Assembly (NCBI GenBank): GCA_026004675.1
Contig: BPJP01000003.1
Location: forward strand, 62,001 to 126,000
DNA: 64,000 nt
Reading direction: 5' to 3'
DNA from: Gemmatales bacterium
GTDB lineage: Bacteria > Planctomycetota > Planctomycetia > Gemmatales > Gemmataceae
Shown here: positions 36,113-43,817 of the stretch, piece by piece
Layout of the letters: each line of letters starts with the position of its first letter
How positions within the stretch are numbered: position 1 is the stretch's first letter
Program-made: the position numbers and the translations under genes
Notes under the pieces: model-generated
What the model was told of the DNA's origin: nothing
Databases searched by the model: none
Seen by the model: the letters and a program-made list of their open reading frames with translations, nothing else

Positions 36113-38203
36113 ATGAGACGACGGCAAGCTTTTGGAATTGTGTTACTGATGTCAGCGCTTTGGCAGCCGGCGCCGGCAAAAGCCCAAACATCGTACATGA
36201 TGATCACGCACACCGTGCCCGTAGCTGTTCAGCGCGGCACGGAAACAGAAGTCACTGTCATCGGTGCCATGGATTTTTCCGGCGTATACAAAGTGTTGAT
36301 CGAAGGAAGTGGCATCGAGTGGGAGGTCGTCCAACCAAAAAAACCAGCGAAGCCCAATACTCGCATCGGCTCCGTTCGGCTCAAACTGAAAATCGCCAAA
36401 GACGCTGCATTGGGGGTTCGGGAGTTCCGCCTCGCTTCCAATCGCTGTATTTCGAGCACCGGCCAGTTGGTCGTCGTCGACGATCCTGTGGTCGGCGAAA
36501 AGGAGAACAACAATACTAAGGAGAACAACAATACTATCGATAAAGCCAATGCCGTTGCCGTCCCCTGCGTGGCCACCGGCACGATAACCAAGGAAGACCT
36601 CGACCATTTTCGCTTTCGTGCCAGAAAAGGCGAAGTGGTGGCTTTCGAAGTGCAATGCGCTCGGCTGCAAGACAAGATTCACGATCTGCGCCCGCATGCC
36701 GACCCAATGATTACCCTCTACGATGAAACCGGTCGGGAAGTAGCCGCCAACGACGACTTCTACTTTTCCGATCCATTGCTGCTTTACACCATTCCCAAAG
36801 ACGGCGACTACATCGTTCAAGTCCGTGACTCCAAATACGACGGCGATCCACGTTGGACTTATGCCTTGTCGATCAGTAATCGGCCCTACGTCTCGAATGC
36901 CTATCCCATGGCGGGTAATCCGGGCGAAAAGCTCGATGTCGAAGTGATCGGCTCGCAGACTGGAGTGAAGGTTCCTTTTGTCGCGCCTCGACAGACCGGC
37001 GTCCACGCCGTCCAATTCAACATCGGCGGACAACTGACGAATCCAACCGCGTTCATCGTCACTTCGTTGCCGCAATTGCTTGAATCCGAACCCAACGACG
37101 ATCCTGAAAAAGCCCAGCCGGTGAAGATTCCGTGCGGCATCAATGGCCGAATCGGCAAGACACGCGACCTCGATCATTTTGTCTTTGCCGCCCAAAAGGG
37201 CCAGCCAATCGAATTCGAAGTCATGTCGCGTCGGTTTGGCACGCTCTTGTGTTCGAGCCTCGATGCCATGCTCGACGTTTTGTCGATGCCTGTTAAAGGG
37301 AAGAGTCGAGTTCTGGCCAGCAACGACGATAGCTACGGAAAGGATTCGTCACTGGTGTTCAATCCGCCGGCGGACGGGCAATACATCCTTCGCATCCGGG
37401 ATTTGAACAGCAAAGGGGGCAACACGTTCGTCTACCACATTAGGGCGGACCTGGCCAGGCCGGACTTCGCCTTGCGGTGCGATCCGGAAAAAGCCATGAT
37501 CGGCCCTGGTTCCAGCACGGCCTGGTACGTGCATGTGGTGCGAAAGAACGGCTTTTCCGGGCCGGTGAAAATCGACGCCAAGGGGTTGCCAAAAGGCGTT
37601 AAGGTCAGCCCTTTGACGATTCCCCCCGCAATGACGCAAGGCGTGCTCGTCTTGACTGCGGATGCCAGCGCACCGAGAGACGCCGCTATCGTCACGTTGT
37701 TCGGTTCCGCCGAAATCAACAGAGAGGGGAAGGTCGAAAAGGTCGTCCGCCCCGTCCAAGCCAATCAGGAAATCTACATGCCCGGCGGCGGTCGCAGTGT
37801 GTTCAACGTCAACATGTTTGCCGTTGCCGTCACCGAACCGTCGGACATTCTCAAAGTGGACGTGAAACCGACAAAAATTACGCTTAAACCCGGACAGGAG
37901 GTGAAGATCGACGTCACGATACAGCGGCGTGCCGATTACACGAATCCTGTAAATCTTGATGTGGTTTTAAGCCATTTGCGACGTGAATTCGGCAATCCTC
38001 TTCCGCCAGGTGTGACCATGGTCGGAAATAAAAGCAAAACCGCTTTGGGCAAGGGCAATGTCGGGCACATCGTCCTTCGGGCAGCCCCCGATGCCAAACC
38101 GATCGACAATGTGCCGATCAGTGTGCTGGCCCATGTTTCGATCAACTTTGTTGTGAAAATAAGTTATTCGAGCGAGCCAATCCTGTTGACAATCACAAAA
38201 TAG
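36113..38203 (+). CDS. Exported pre-peptidase C-terminal (PPC)-like domain protein
   Basis: A 696-residue exported protein with signal peptide (GIVLLMSALWQPAPAKA, then QTS). It has a beta-rich N-terminal domain, then two PPC-like domains of the form DLDHFRFRARKGEVVAFEV...ITLYDETGREVAANDD and DLDHFVFAAQKGQPIEFEV...LASNDDSYGKDS, and C-terminal Ig-like regions. A very similar architecture is common in planctomycetes; no peptidase domain is present. ATG 36113 has TGAGGTCGC upstream. An 18-base tandem duplication at 36500-36535 inserts KENNNTKENNNT between the N-terminal domain and the first PPC domain. Confidence 0.82.
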   Translation: MRRRQAFGIVLLMSALWQPAPAKAQTSYMMITHTVPVAVQRGTETEVTVIGAMDFSGVYKVLIEGSGIEWEVVQPKKPAKPNTRIGSVRLKLKIAKDAALGVREFRLASNRCISSTGQLVVVDDPVVGEKENNNTKENNNTIDKANAVAVPCVATGTITKEDLDHFRFRARKGEVVAFEVQCARLQDKIHDLRPHADPMITLYDETGREVAANDDFYFSDPLLLYTIPKDGDYIVQVRDSKYDGDPRWTYALSISNRPYVSNAYPMAGNPGEKLDVEVIGSQTGVKVPFVAPRQTGVHAVQFNIGGQLTNPTAFIVTSLPQLLESEPNDDPEKAQPVKIPCGINGRIGKTRDLDHFVFAAQKGQPIEFEVMSRRFGTLLCSSLDAMLDVLSMPVKGKSRVLASNDDSYGKDSSLVFNPPADGQYILRIRDLNSKGGNTFVYHIRADLARPDFALRCDPEKAMIGPGSSTAWYVHVVRKNGFSGPVKIDAKGLPKGVKVSPLTIPPAMTQGVLVLTADASAPRDAAIVTLFGSAEINREGKVEKVVRPVQANQEIYMPGGGRSVFNVNMFAVAVTEPSDILKVDVKPTKITLKPGQEVKIDVTIQRRADYTNPVNLDVVLSHLRREFGNPLPPGVTMVGNKSKTALGKGNVGHIVLRAAPDAKPIDNVPISVLAHVSINFVVKISYSSEPILLTITK
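36500..36535 (+). repeat. Tandem 18-bp in-frame duplication
   Basis: Two identical copies of AAGGAGAACAACAATACT lie head to tail inside the PPC protein gene. They encode KENNNT twice in an inter-domain linker, so the change keeps the frame. Confidence 0.85.
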
Positions 38204-38513
38204 AGGAGGAAAGCAAGTCACACGTGTGACGGAACGGGTAAGCCGAGTGCCTGAAACCGGCGGGGGAAGGGAGGCAGCCGGTTTGTCGGGTCAAAGTGGT
38301 CTTTCCTTTTTGCCGCAACGTGTGTATTTATTCCCATTTACAGAAATGCCTGTGTTTGGACTGAGGATATTGGCAAGACAAGATAACCTTGCTCAGCGCG
38401 TGCATGCTGTGGTAGATAACTTATGGCGGAGTTTGCGTCATGGGCGTTGACGGTCTGCTTGTCGTTGCCTTGGCACGCGAGGGCGGCACGTGCCCGCTAA
38501 GGAGGAATGTAAC
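38204..38513. other. Intergenic region upstream of acpP with palindrome and hairpin
   Basis: No gene is supported. It contains a perfect 14-base palindrome GTCACACGTGTGAC at 38217-38230, an inverted repeat at 38254-38284 (arms AAACCGGC and GCCGGTTT, G/A-rich 15-base loop) followed about 20 bases later by a CTTTCCTTTTT tract, and then AT-richer DNA that should hold the acpP promoter. Confidence 0.6.
38254..38284 (+). terminator. Candidate terminator after the PPC protein gene
   Basis: An 8-base perfect stem (AAACCGGC/GCCGGTTT) with a 15-base loop about 50 bases after the stop codon. The arm ends in TTT and a longer T-rich tract lies 20 bases on. It is a moderate-quality intrinsic terminator candidate separating the PPC gene from acpP. 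Confidence 0.45.
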
Positions 38514-38756
38514 GTGGCTTCGGTTGAAGAACGTGTTATTGAAATCGTCTGCGAGAACCTAGGCGTCAATAAAGAGCAAGTCACGCGATCGACTTCCTTT
38601 ATCGAAGATGTCGGTGCCGATTCACTCGACATCGTCGAATTGGTGATGGAACTGGAAGAGGAGTTCGAAATCACCATCCCCGACGACCAGGCTGAAAAGA
38701 TTCGAACGGTTGGAGAAGCCATCGACTACATCGAACGGGAGTTGGCCAAGAAATGA
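38514..38756 (+). CDS. acpP: Acyl carrier protein
   Basis: An 80-residue ACP carrying acyl chains on a phosphopantetheine arm. The attachment Ser is in [19 protein letters not shown], with the family length and acidic helix II. GTG 38514 follows AAGGAGGAATGTAAC, a near-perfect Shine-Dalgarno site, so the longer frame from 38490 is rejected. Its TGA stop overlaps an ATG (38753) that is the likely true start of fabF. Confidence 0.93.
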   Translation: MASVEERVIEIVCENLGVNKEQVTRSTSFIEDVGADSLDIVELVMELEEEFEITIPDDQAEKIRTVGEAIDYIERELAKK

Positions 38757-38780
38757 AGGCGCCGTACCGTCATTACAGGG

Positions 38781-39995
38781 ATGGGGACGGTGAATCCTCT
38801 CGCCTCGGATGTCCGCAGGTACTGGCAGGGTTTGCTCAAAGGCCAGAGCGGTATCGCCAACATCGAGCAATTCGATACAAGCGCCTTCAAAGTGCATTTC
38901 GGCGGCGAGGTCAAGGATTTTCACCCCGAGACAGTGTTGGGTGCCAAGACCGCACGCCGACTCGATCGCTTCGCGCAATTCGCTGTCATCGCTGCGATCG
39001 AGGCTGCCAATGACGCCGGCATCGACTTTAGCAAAGAAGACCCTTTCCGCTGCGGTGTCATCGTTGGCAGTGGCATCGGCGGGCTGAACGAGTTCGAAGA
39101 ACACCACGGGCGATTCCTGGAACAGGGGCCCGGCAAGATCGGCCCGTTCGTCATTCCGAAAATGATTCCCAATGCCGCCGCCGCCAACATCTCGATCCAG
39201 TTCGGCCTTTGCGGTCCGAATACGGCAGTGGCCACTGCTTGCGCCTCCGCCGCCAACGCGATCGCGGATGCTCAACGTGTTATTCAAAACGGACAAGCAG
39301 ATGTGATGGTGACGGGCGGCTCGGAAGCTGCCATGACCTGCATGGGGCTGGGAGGATTCATCTCCGCCCGCGCTTTGTCGAGCCGAAACGATCATCCGCA
39401 AGCAGCCAGCCGGCCGTTTGACAAGGACCGTGACGGCTTCGTTCTCAGCGAAGGAGCTGGCATTGTGATTTTGGAAGAACTCGAGCATGCCCGGCGACGC
39501 GGCGCTCGCATTTATGCCGAGCTTCTGGGCAGCGGTTGTACCTCCGACGCCTACAACATCACCGCTCCCCATCCGCAAGGAACCGGAGCTGCCCGTGCCA
39601 TGAAGTTCGCCCTTGCCGACGCTCAGGTGAACGCGGACGAAATCGCCTACGTCAATGCTCACGGCACCAGCACGCAATTAGGGGATGCTGCCGAAACCTT
39701 GGCGATCAAACAGGTCTTTGGCGAGCATGCCAAAAAACTTGCCGTCAGCAGTACGAAAAGCATGATAGGCCATCTCCTCGGCGCTTCCGGCGGCGTCGAA
39801 CTTATCGCTACTGTTCTCAGTATCGCTCATAGCGTCGTTCATCCGACTATCAATTACGAAACCCCCGACCCCGACTGCGACCTGGACTACGTCCCCAATC
39901 ACCCGCGAGAAATGCGAGTCCGGCGAGCGATTTCCAACAGCTTCGGCTTCGGCGGCCATAATTGTTGCCTGGTGGTCGGCGCTTTGGAAGATTGA
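38781..39995 (+). CDS. fabF: 3-oxoacyl-ACP synthase II (FabF), start broken by a likely +1 indel
   Basis: Elongating beta-ketoacyl-ACP synthase. The Cys-His-His triad is present: Cys in ATACASAANA, His in NAHGTSTQLGD and His in MIGHLLGASGG. The frame opens at ATG 38781 (MGTVNPLASDV), which lacks the first core strand. The codons just upstream in the same frame read RRRTVITG, exactly the missing strand, but no start precedes them before the acpP stop. ATG 38753, overlapping the acpP stop, would give MRRRTVITGMG if one A is removed at 38756-38757. The true gene is therefore probably 38753-39995, coupled to acpP. Confidence 0.9.
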   Translation: MGTVNPLASDVRRYWQGLLKGQSGIANIEQFDTSAFKVHFGGEVKDFHPETVLGAKTARRLDRFAQFAVIAAIEAANDAGIDFSKEDPFRCGVIVGSGIGGLNEFEEHHGRFLEQGPGKIGPFVIPKMIPNAAAANISIQFGLCGPNTAVATACASAANAIADAQRVIQNGQADVMVTGGSEAAMTCMGLGGFISARALSSRNDHPQAASRPFDKDRDGFVLSEGAGIVILEELEHARRRGARIYAELLGSGCTSDAYNITAPHPQGTGAARAMKFALADAQVNADEIAYVNAHGTSTQLGDAAETLAIKQVFGEHAKKLAVSSTKSMIGHLLGASGGVELIATVLSIAHSVVHPTINYETPDPDCDLDYVPNHPREMRVRRAISNSFGFGGHNCCLVVGALED

Positions 39996-40124
39996 GTCCT
40001 TTCTTCGGTTGTTCCGGGAACGAATTGGGCTGGACAATCAGCTGACGATTTGGCATAGCCCCGTCTCTTGGTGTCTTGTTCCCGACAGACGACTTCTCGT
40101 TGCCGCCAGGTTTGGGAGTCCAAC

Positions 40125-40655
40125 ATGAGCGCTTGTACGAAATGCGTATCGGCGTTGTGCGTCGTCGCGCTGTGTCTGACCTCAGCTCTTGCCAGCGGCG
40201 ATGACAATTCCTCTCACAAGAAAACATGGCTGCCCACATGGCTCAGGTTCGGCAAGAAACAAGAATCGGCCAAGATGGAAAAATCGCGGTCCAGAAACAA
40301 AAAGAAAGACGACGAGGAGGAAGCCAGACGCCGCATCCTCGAACAGAAAGCCCGCGAAGAGGCCCGTGCCGCCGATGATTTCTTCCGCCGCCTTTCCGTG
40401 TTGCTTCATCTCGAAGAAATCGCCCTTAGGACGAACGACCAGAAGTTGATGCAACGCGTGCAACTGCTGAAAAAGAAAAACAGACAGATCTTCGCTCAGA
40501 AGACCAATGCTGTCGAATTGGCCGATCTCGAATCACCTGACGAGGCCATTTTGCATCGGCATTTGAAAACCAGTGCCGATCTGAAAGACCTCTTGTCCGA
40601 TACGGATCAGCCGAGTCGTTTCAGCAAGAACGAGATCCATGAGGTGGACCCATGA
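40125..40655 (+). CDS. Small exported charged coiled-coil protein, unknown function
   Basis: A 176-residue protein with signal peptide (CVSALCVVALCLTSALASG) followed by a Lys/Glu/Arg-rich region (residues about 45-75) and a helical segment RRLSVLLHLEEIALRTND. I do not recognise a family. It overlaps the following lipoprotein gene by four bases (ATGA), so the two are probably made together. Similar small exported pairs are common in planctomycetes, but no role is known. Confidence 0.7.
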   Translation: MSACTKCVSALCVVALCLTSALASGDDNSSHKKTWLPTWLRFGKKQESAKMEKSRSRNKKKDDEEEARRRILEQKAREEARAADDFFRRLSVLLHLEEIALRTNDQKLMQRVQLLKKKNRQIFAQKTNAVELADLESPDEAILHRHLKTSADLKDLLSDTDQPSRFSKNEIHEVDP

Positions 40656-40885
40656 AAGCTATCTATCCTATTTGCCTGATTGCATTGGCGTGGACCTCGG
40701 GCTGTGTCGAGGTCCCTCTTCTTAAAAAAGAGGCCAGTTCACCGGCGGAGCGGCCAAAACCAGCCAGCCACGCTGCTGTTCGTCCGGTGTCTCCAAAGGA
40801 CATCAGTGAAGACAATGCCTGGCGATACGTTGAACAACTCGAACAGGAACTGGAACAAGAAAGCCGGTCTTTGTCCGACAAATAA
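40652..40885 (+). CDS. Small lipoprotein
   Basis: A 77-residue predicted lipoprotein: n-region MKAIYP, hydrophobic ICLIALAW and lipobox TSGC with Cys at residue 18. The mature part is short and polar, with a C-terminal Glu/Gln-rich helix. It overlaps the upstream gene by ATGA. Function unknown; probably a membrane-anchored partner of the upstream exported protein. Confidence 0.7.
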   Translation: MKAIYPICLIALAWTSGCVEVPLLKKEASSPAERPKPASHAAVRPVSPKDISEDNAWRYVEQLEQELEQESRSLSDK

Positions 40886-41111
40886 GCTACAGCCGCTCTC
40901 TTTTCCCGTCTCGGCTTCGCGCTGGGCACAGCGGACCACGTCGATGCTTCGTACAGCGCTCGTACCATCGGTCGGTCGACCAGAATTCTCGCATCGTTGA
41001 CAAAGCCCGTCGAATCTTTTATAGTCCGGGTGGAGTCATCTCTTCCGAGATGTCGTGTCTCTGCCAATCTCCTTGTTTTGTACTCCTTTCGCGTGGCAAG
41101 AGAGGTGACGC

Positions 41112-41918
41112 ATGAAACCCACCTTTTGGCTCGTTGCCGTAAGTGTCGCTACGTGGGTCGGGCTGGCAGGTGCAAACGTCAGTTATGAACCTGGGTTTGA
41201 AAAGCGCGTCCAACAGCTCATTCGACATCTGGATGACGACCGTTTCTTCGTTCGCGAAGCGGCGATGGCCGAATTGTCTCGCCTTGGTTCCGCCGCGGCG
41301 CCGTTCTTGAAACAAGCCCTGAAAGAAAATCCCAGTGTGGACCTTCGGTGGCGGATCGAGAAATTGCTCGCTTCTTGCAAGCTCAACGAAGCCATCAGGC
41401 AAGCCGAAGAAGCGATCGCAAAGCATGAAGCGCTTGCCTCACTGAAGTTCATCACCGCCGCCAGTCGTGACGACGCAAGCAAACAGGCGAGAAATCTCAT
41501 GCCCGACATTGCCCGCGCCGCTTTGATGCTCAGGGAAAGGATAAATGAATTCGAACAGATCGAACCACTGGTTAACAAGGAAAAATCAGAGGAATTGCGG
41601 GCTCGCTATTATCTTGTCTACGCTCGTTTGCTCGAACAATCCATACGTCATACCGAGTACGGACACGTTTTGGCTAAGGTTCGGGTGGAAGCATTGCCTC
41701 CGTTGGGTGCGGAGCACGTCGGCTGGAGACTTGGAACGGCTCAAAAACTCATTAGTCGGGGCGCTGAAGGTCGGGAGGCTCGCCTCGCACAGAAACGTCG
41801 CGAGGAGATTCTTCGTAAAGTCGCCAGCGATTTCGCCAAAACCGAATGGGGCAAAAAGGCCCTTGAAGAATTGAACAAAGACTTGGGATTGACTTGGAAA
41901 CCGTCCAGGGATAGTTGA
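41112..41918 (+). CDS. Exported HEAT-like repeat protein
   Basis: A 268-residue protein with a signal peptide (MKPTFWLVAVSVATWVGLAG) and an N-terminal HEAT-like unit (LDDDRFFVREAAMAELSRLG, then SAAAPFLKQAL), followed by long Ala/Glu/Arg-rich helices. It ends KTEWGKKALEELNKDLG. Such proteins are frequent in planctomycetes and have no assigned function. Its last codons lie in a short segment that is duplicated inside the membrane protein gene 950 bases downstream. Confidence 0.72.
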   Translation: MKPTFWLVAVSVATWVGLAGANVSYEPGFEKRVQQLIRHLDDDRFFVREAAMAELSRLGSAAAPFLKQALKENPSVDLRWRIEKLLASCKLNEAIRQAEEAIAKHEALASLKFITAASRDDASKQARNLMPDIARAALMLRERINEFEQIEPLVNKEKSEELRARYYLVYARLLEQSIRHTEYGHVLAKVRVEALPPLGAEHVGWRLGTAQKLISRGAEGREARLAQKRREEILRKVASDFAKTEWGKKALEELNKDLGLTWKPSRDS

Positions 41919-41959
41919 GGAGAGCAAACCGACCGCCTGGTTCATCATGCATACGCTGG
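41901..41959. repeat. Copy A of a roughly 58-bp imperfect direct repeat
   Basis: Begins CCGTCCAGGGATAGTTGAG and ends CATACGCTGG. It matches 42862-42921 with only a few substitutions and one 1-base gap. This copy spans the 3' end of the HEAT-like gene and the following spacer. Confidence 0.75.
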
Positions 41960-41990
41960 TCTTGCCTGTCGATGAATCGATCGACGCGAA

Positions 41991-42434
41991 TCATTCCGAC
42001 TTCGTCTTGGTTGCATGATAGAGCGCTTCAAGGGATGGCAGGTCGAGGTCCAATTCGACATCGACCGTAGCGGAATCTTCGCTGCCGACTTCCGCCGCTA
42101 AAGGCATCGCCAATTCATGCAGCTCGACCGCGGTATTGGAAACCGGATACTGGACCGAAAATGTGACCGGCCCGATTTGAAGATGATCGCCAGGCCGTAC
42201 GACTTGCTTGCCGATCGTCTTTTCGCCGTTGACCAACGTCCCGTTCAAGCTGCCAAGGTCTTCGACCGTTAGCAGGCCGTCTTCGACTCGTAATACACAA
42301 TGGTGACGGCTGACGTCGGCGTAAGGAACACGTATTTCGCAGTCCCGATGGCGACCAATGGTTGCTTGTCCGCCGCGAAGGACGATGACCTGACTTCGGC
42401 TTTCACCTTCTTCGACGACCAGCTTGACGTTCAT
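41991..42434 (-). CDS. Small FHA domain protein
   Basis: A 147-residue protein that is an FHA domain plus a short tail. The motifs are GGQATIGRHRDCEI, VSRHHCVLRV, EDLGSLNGTLVNG and VRPGDHLQIGPVTFSVQY. All phosphothreonine-contact residues (Arg, Ser, His, Asn) are in place. The C-terminal 50 residues are acidic and unstructured. It probably reads a phospho-Thr made by one of the kinases in the region; the partner is unknown. Confidence 0.88.
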   Translation of the reverse strand: MNVKLVVEEGESRSQVIVLRGGQATIGRHRDCEIRVPYADVSRHHCVLRVEDGLLTVEDLGSLNGTLVNGEKTIGKQVVRPGDHLQIGPVTFSVQYPVSNTAVELHELAMPLAAEVGSEDSATVDVELDLDLPSLEALYHATKTKSE

Positions 42435-42529
42435 CTCTCGAATCCTGCACGTGCTGCCAGGAGGGTAAGATTCAGGATAGCAAGAACCGATCCTCCGACA
42501 AGCAGAAAAGACTTTTTCAGCGGATCATT

Positions 42530-43090
42530 TCAGGCCGGATGCGTGGTCGGCATCGAGGCCGGCCTGGGTTGCAAAACACCGAGCAAGGCCCCGACCTTGC
42601 TGAGCGCCAATAGACCCGCGAAGGCAATAGCGTTGATTGTGAGAATCCTGGCTTGGATGGCAAAGGTGAAATTCTCCGTACCGCCGAGTACGAATGAAAT
42701 AGCGAACAACAGAAGTTCATTGACTGTAAATGCGGTTGAGAATGCCAATACTCCTTGCAACGGCAGCCAGCGGATGTTCGAGTGGGCCACCGTTTGGTAC
42801 GCGGCAAAGGTCGTAACCAACGAGGCAAGCCCCATGGCTGCACCCCAGGCAAGGCCATTCGCCGTCCAGGGATAGTTGAGAAAAGCAAAACCGACCGCCT
42901 GGTTCGCCAACCATACGCTGGCGGTGAAATAAATGGCGTGGCGTCGGCTTAACGAACAGGCAGCAAGGGCACAAAAAGCGGCAAAGGGCATCGCACAGGC
43001 CAGCCACAATGACAAAACGATGCTCGATGCTACCAACGCGGCAAGCCACAATCTTTGTTTCCAGCTTCGGAATTCACTCATGTCGTGCAT
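42530..43090 (-). CDS. Multi-pass membrane protein, unknown function
   Basis: A 186-residue protein with about five TM helices (LWLAALVASSIVLSLWLACA, then FTVNELLLFAISFVLGG near the end). ATG 43090 has AAGGAACG upstream and is preferred to the TTG at 43126. It has no motif that I recognise. A segment of this gene (NQAVGFAFLNYPWT) is the source or copy of the 58-bp repeat near 41.9 kb. It lies just downstream of the 43.1-43.7 kb gene on the same strand. Confidence 0.65.
   Translation of the reverse strand: MHDMSEFRSWKQRLWLAALVASSIVLSLWLACAMPFAAFCALAACSLSRRHAIYFTASVWLANQAVGFAFLNYPWTANGLAWGAAMGLASLVTTFAAYQTVAHSNIRWLPLQGVLAFSTAFTVNELLLFAISFVLGGTENFTFAIQARILTINAIAFAGLLALSKVGALLGVLQPRPASMPTTHPA
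42862..42921. repeat. Copy B of the roughly 58-bp direct repeat
   Basis: In-gene copy inside the membrane protein gene. CCGTCCAGGGATAGTTGAG, ACCGACCGCCTGGTTC and CATACGCTGG are shared with copy A at 41901-41959 in the same orientation. Confidence 0.75.
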
Positions 43091-43113
43091 GGGTAGGCGT
43101 TCCTTATCGCGTC

Positions 43114-43704
43114 TCAGCCATGACAAAACCTACGAGCGGCTCGGTCGACCGGATCCTGCTCGCACAACCCGAACCAGCGTGCCCGCAACTGGTCCCAGAG
43201 ATCGAGGCGAGACCAGTCCGGCTGGGTCACTACTTTGTCATTATTAGGAGAGAGCCAGGGATTTGGCAGCAGGATGGTGATTTGTTGTTCGCCGTGCCCA
43301 TTAAACAGGCGAACGCCCCAGGAAACGGCTGCCTTGTCGCTGTCGAGTTGGCGATACATTTCTGCCCGGGAAGTTCGGCGATGTCGGGCCAGTTGCTCGG
43401 ACACGGGACGCTGCGAAGACCCCTTGTGGTCGCCGATGCAGAGATGAAAATGGGGCGTACCAAAGGCGATCGTGAGGTAACCGTCGAGCATTCCGATATA
43501 CGTGGGCGCGCACGGCGCTTTCATCTCCCAGGCTGCCCCTTCGATAATCGGACCGAAAGTGATTTCGCGCCAGTGATGCTCGAACAAATCGCGCAACAGT
43601 TGCTCGAGGGAAGCGGTATCGGTCGGCAAGGGGAAGATGTCTTGCCAGCTGCCGTCGGCTGCGAGTACGCGTCGGTAAACTGAGTGAACTGGCTGTTGCG
43701 ACAT
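43114..43704 (-). CDS. Conserved protein of unknown function
   Basis: A 196-residue protein starting MSQQPVHSVYRRVLAADGSW. It has several aromatic motifs (HHWREITFGPIIEGAAWEM, FGTPHFHLCIGDHKG, VSWGVRLFNGHGEQQITILL) and no signal peptide or TM segment. Of the 500-codon open frame only this 3' part is real; the rest is a shadow of the acyl-CoA dehydrogenase gene. I do not recognise the family. The two HxH-like patches (FHLCIGDH) could bind a metal. Confidence 0.7.
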   Translation of the reverse strand: MSQQPVHSVYRRVLAADGSWQDIFPLPTDTASLEQLLRDLFEHHWREITFGPIIEGAAWEMKAPCAPTYIGMLDGYLTIAFGTPHFHLCIGDHKGSSQRPVSEQLARHRRTSRAEMYRQLDSDKAAVSWGVRLFNGHGEQQITILLPNPWLSPNNDKVVTQPDWSRLDLWDQLRARWFGLCEQDPVDRAARRFCHG

Positions 43705-43817
43705 CGTAGCAAATATCCTGTCCGCAAATATACAGTCCCCGTCGGATGACGGGGACGATGTCAAACTATGATTCGCTAGCCGGGATGAAAAGCAGAACCT
43801 TCGCCAATTTGCAATGG

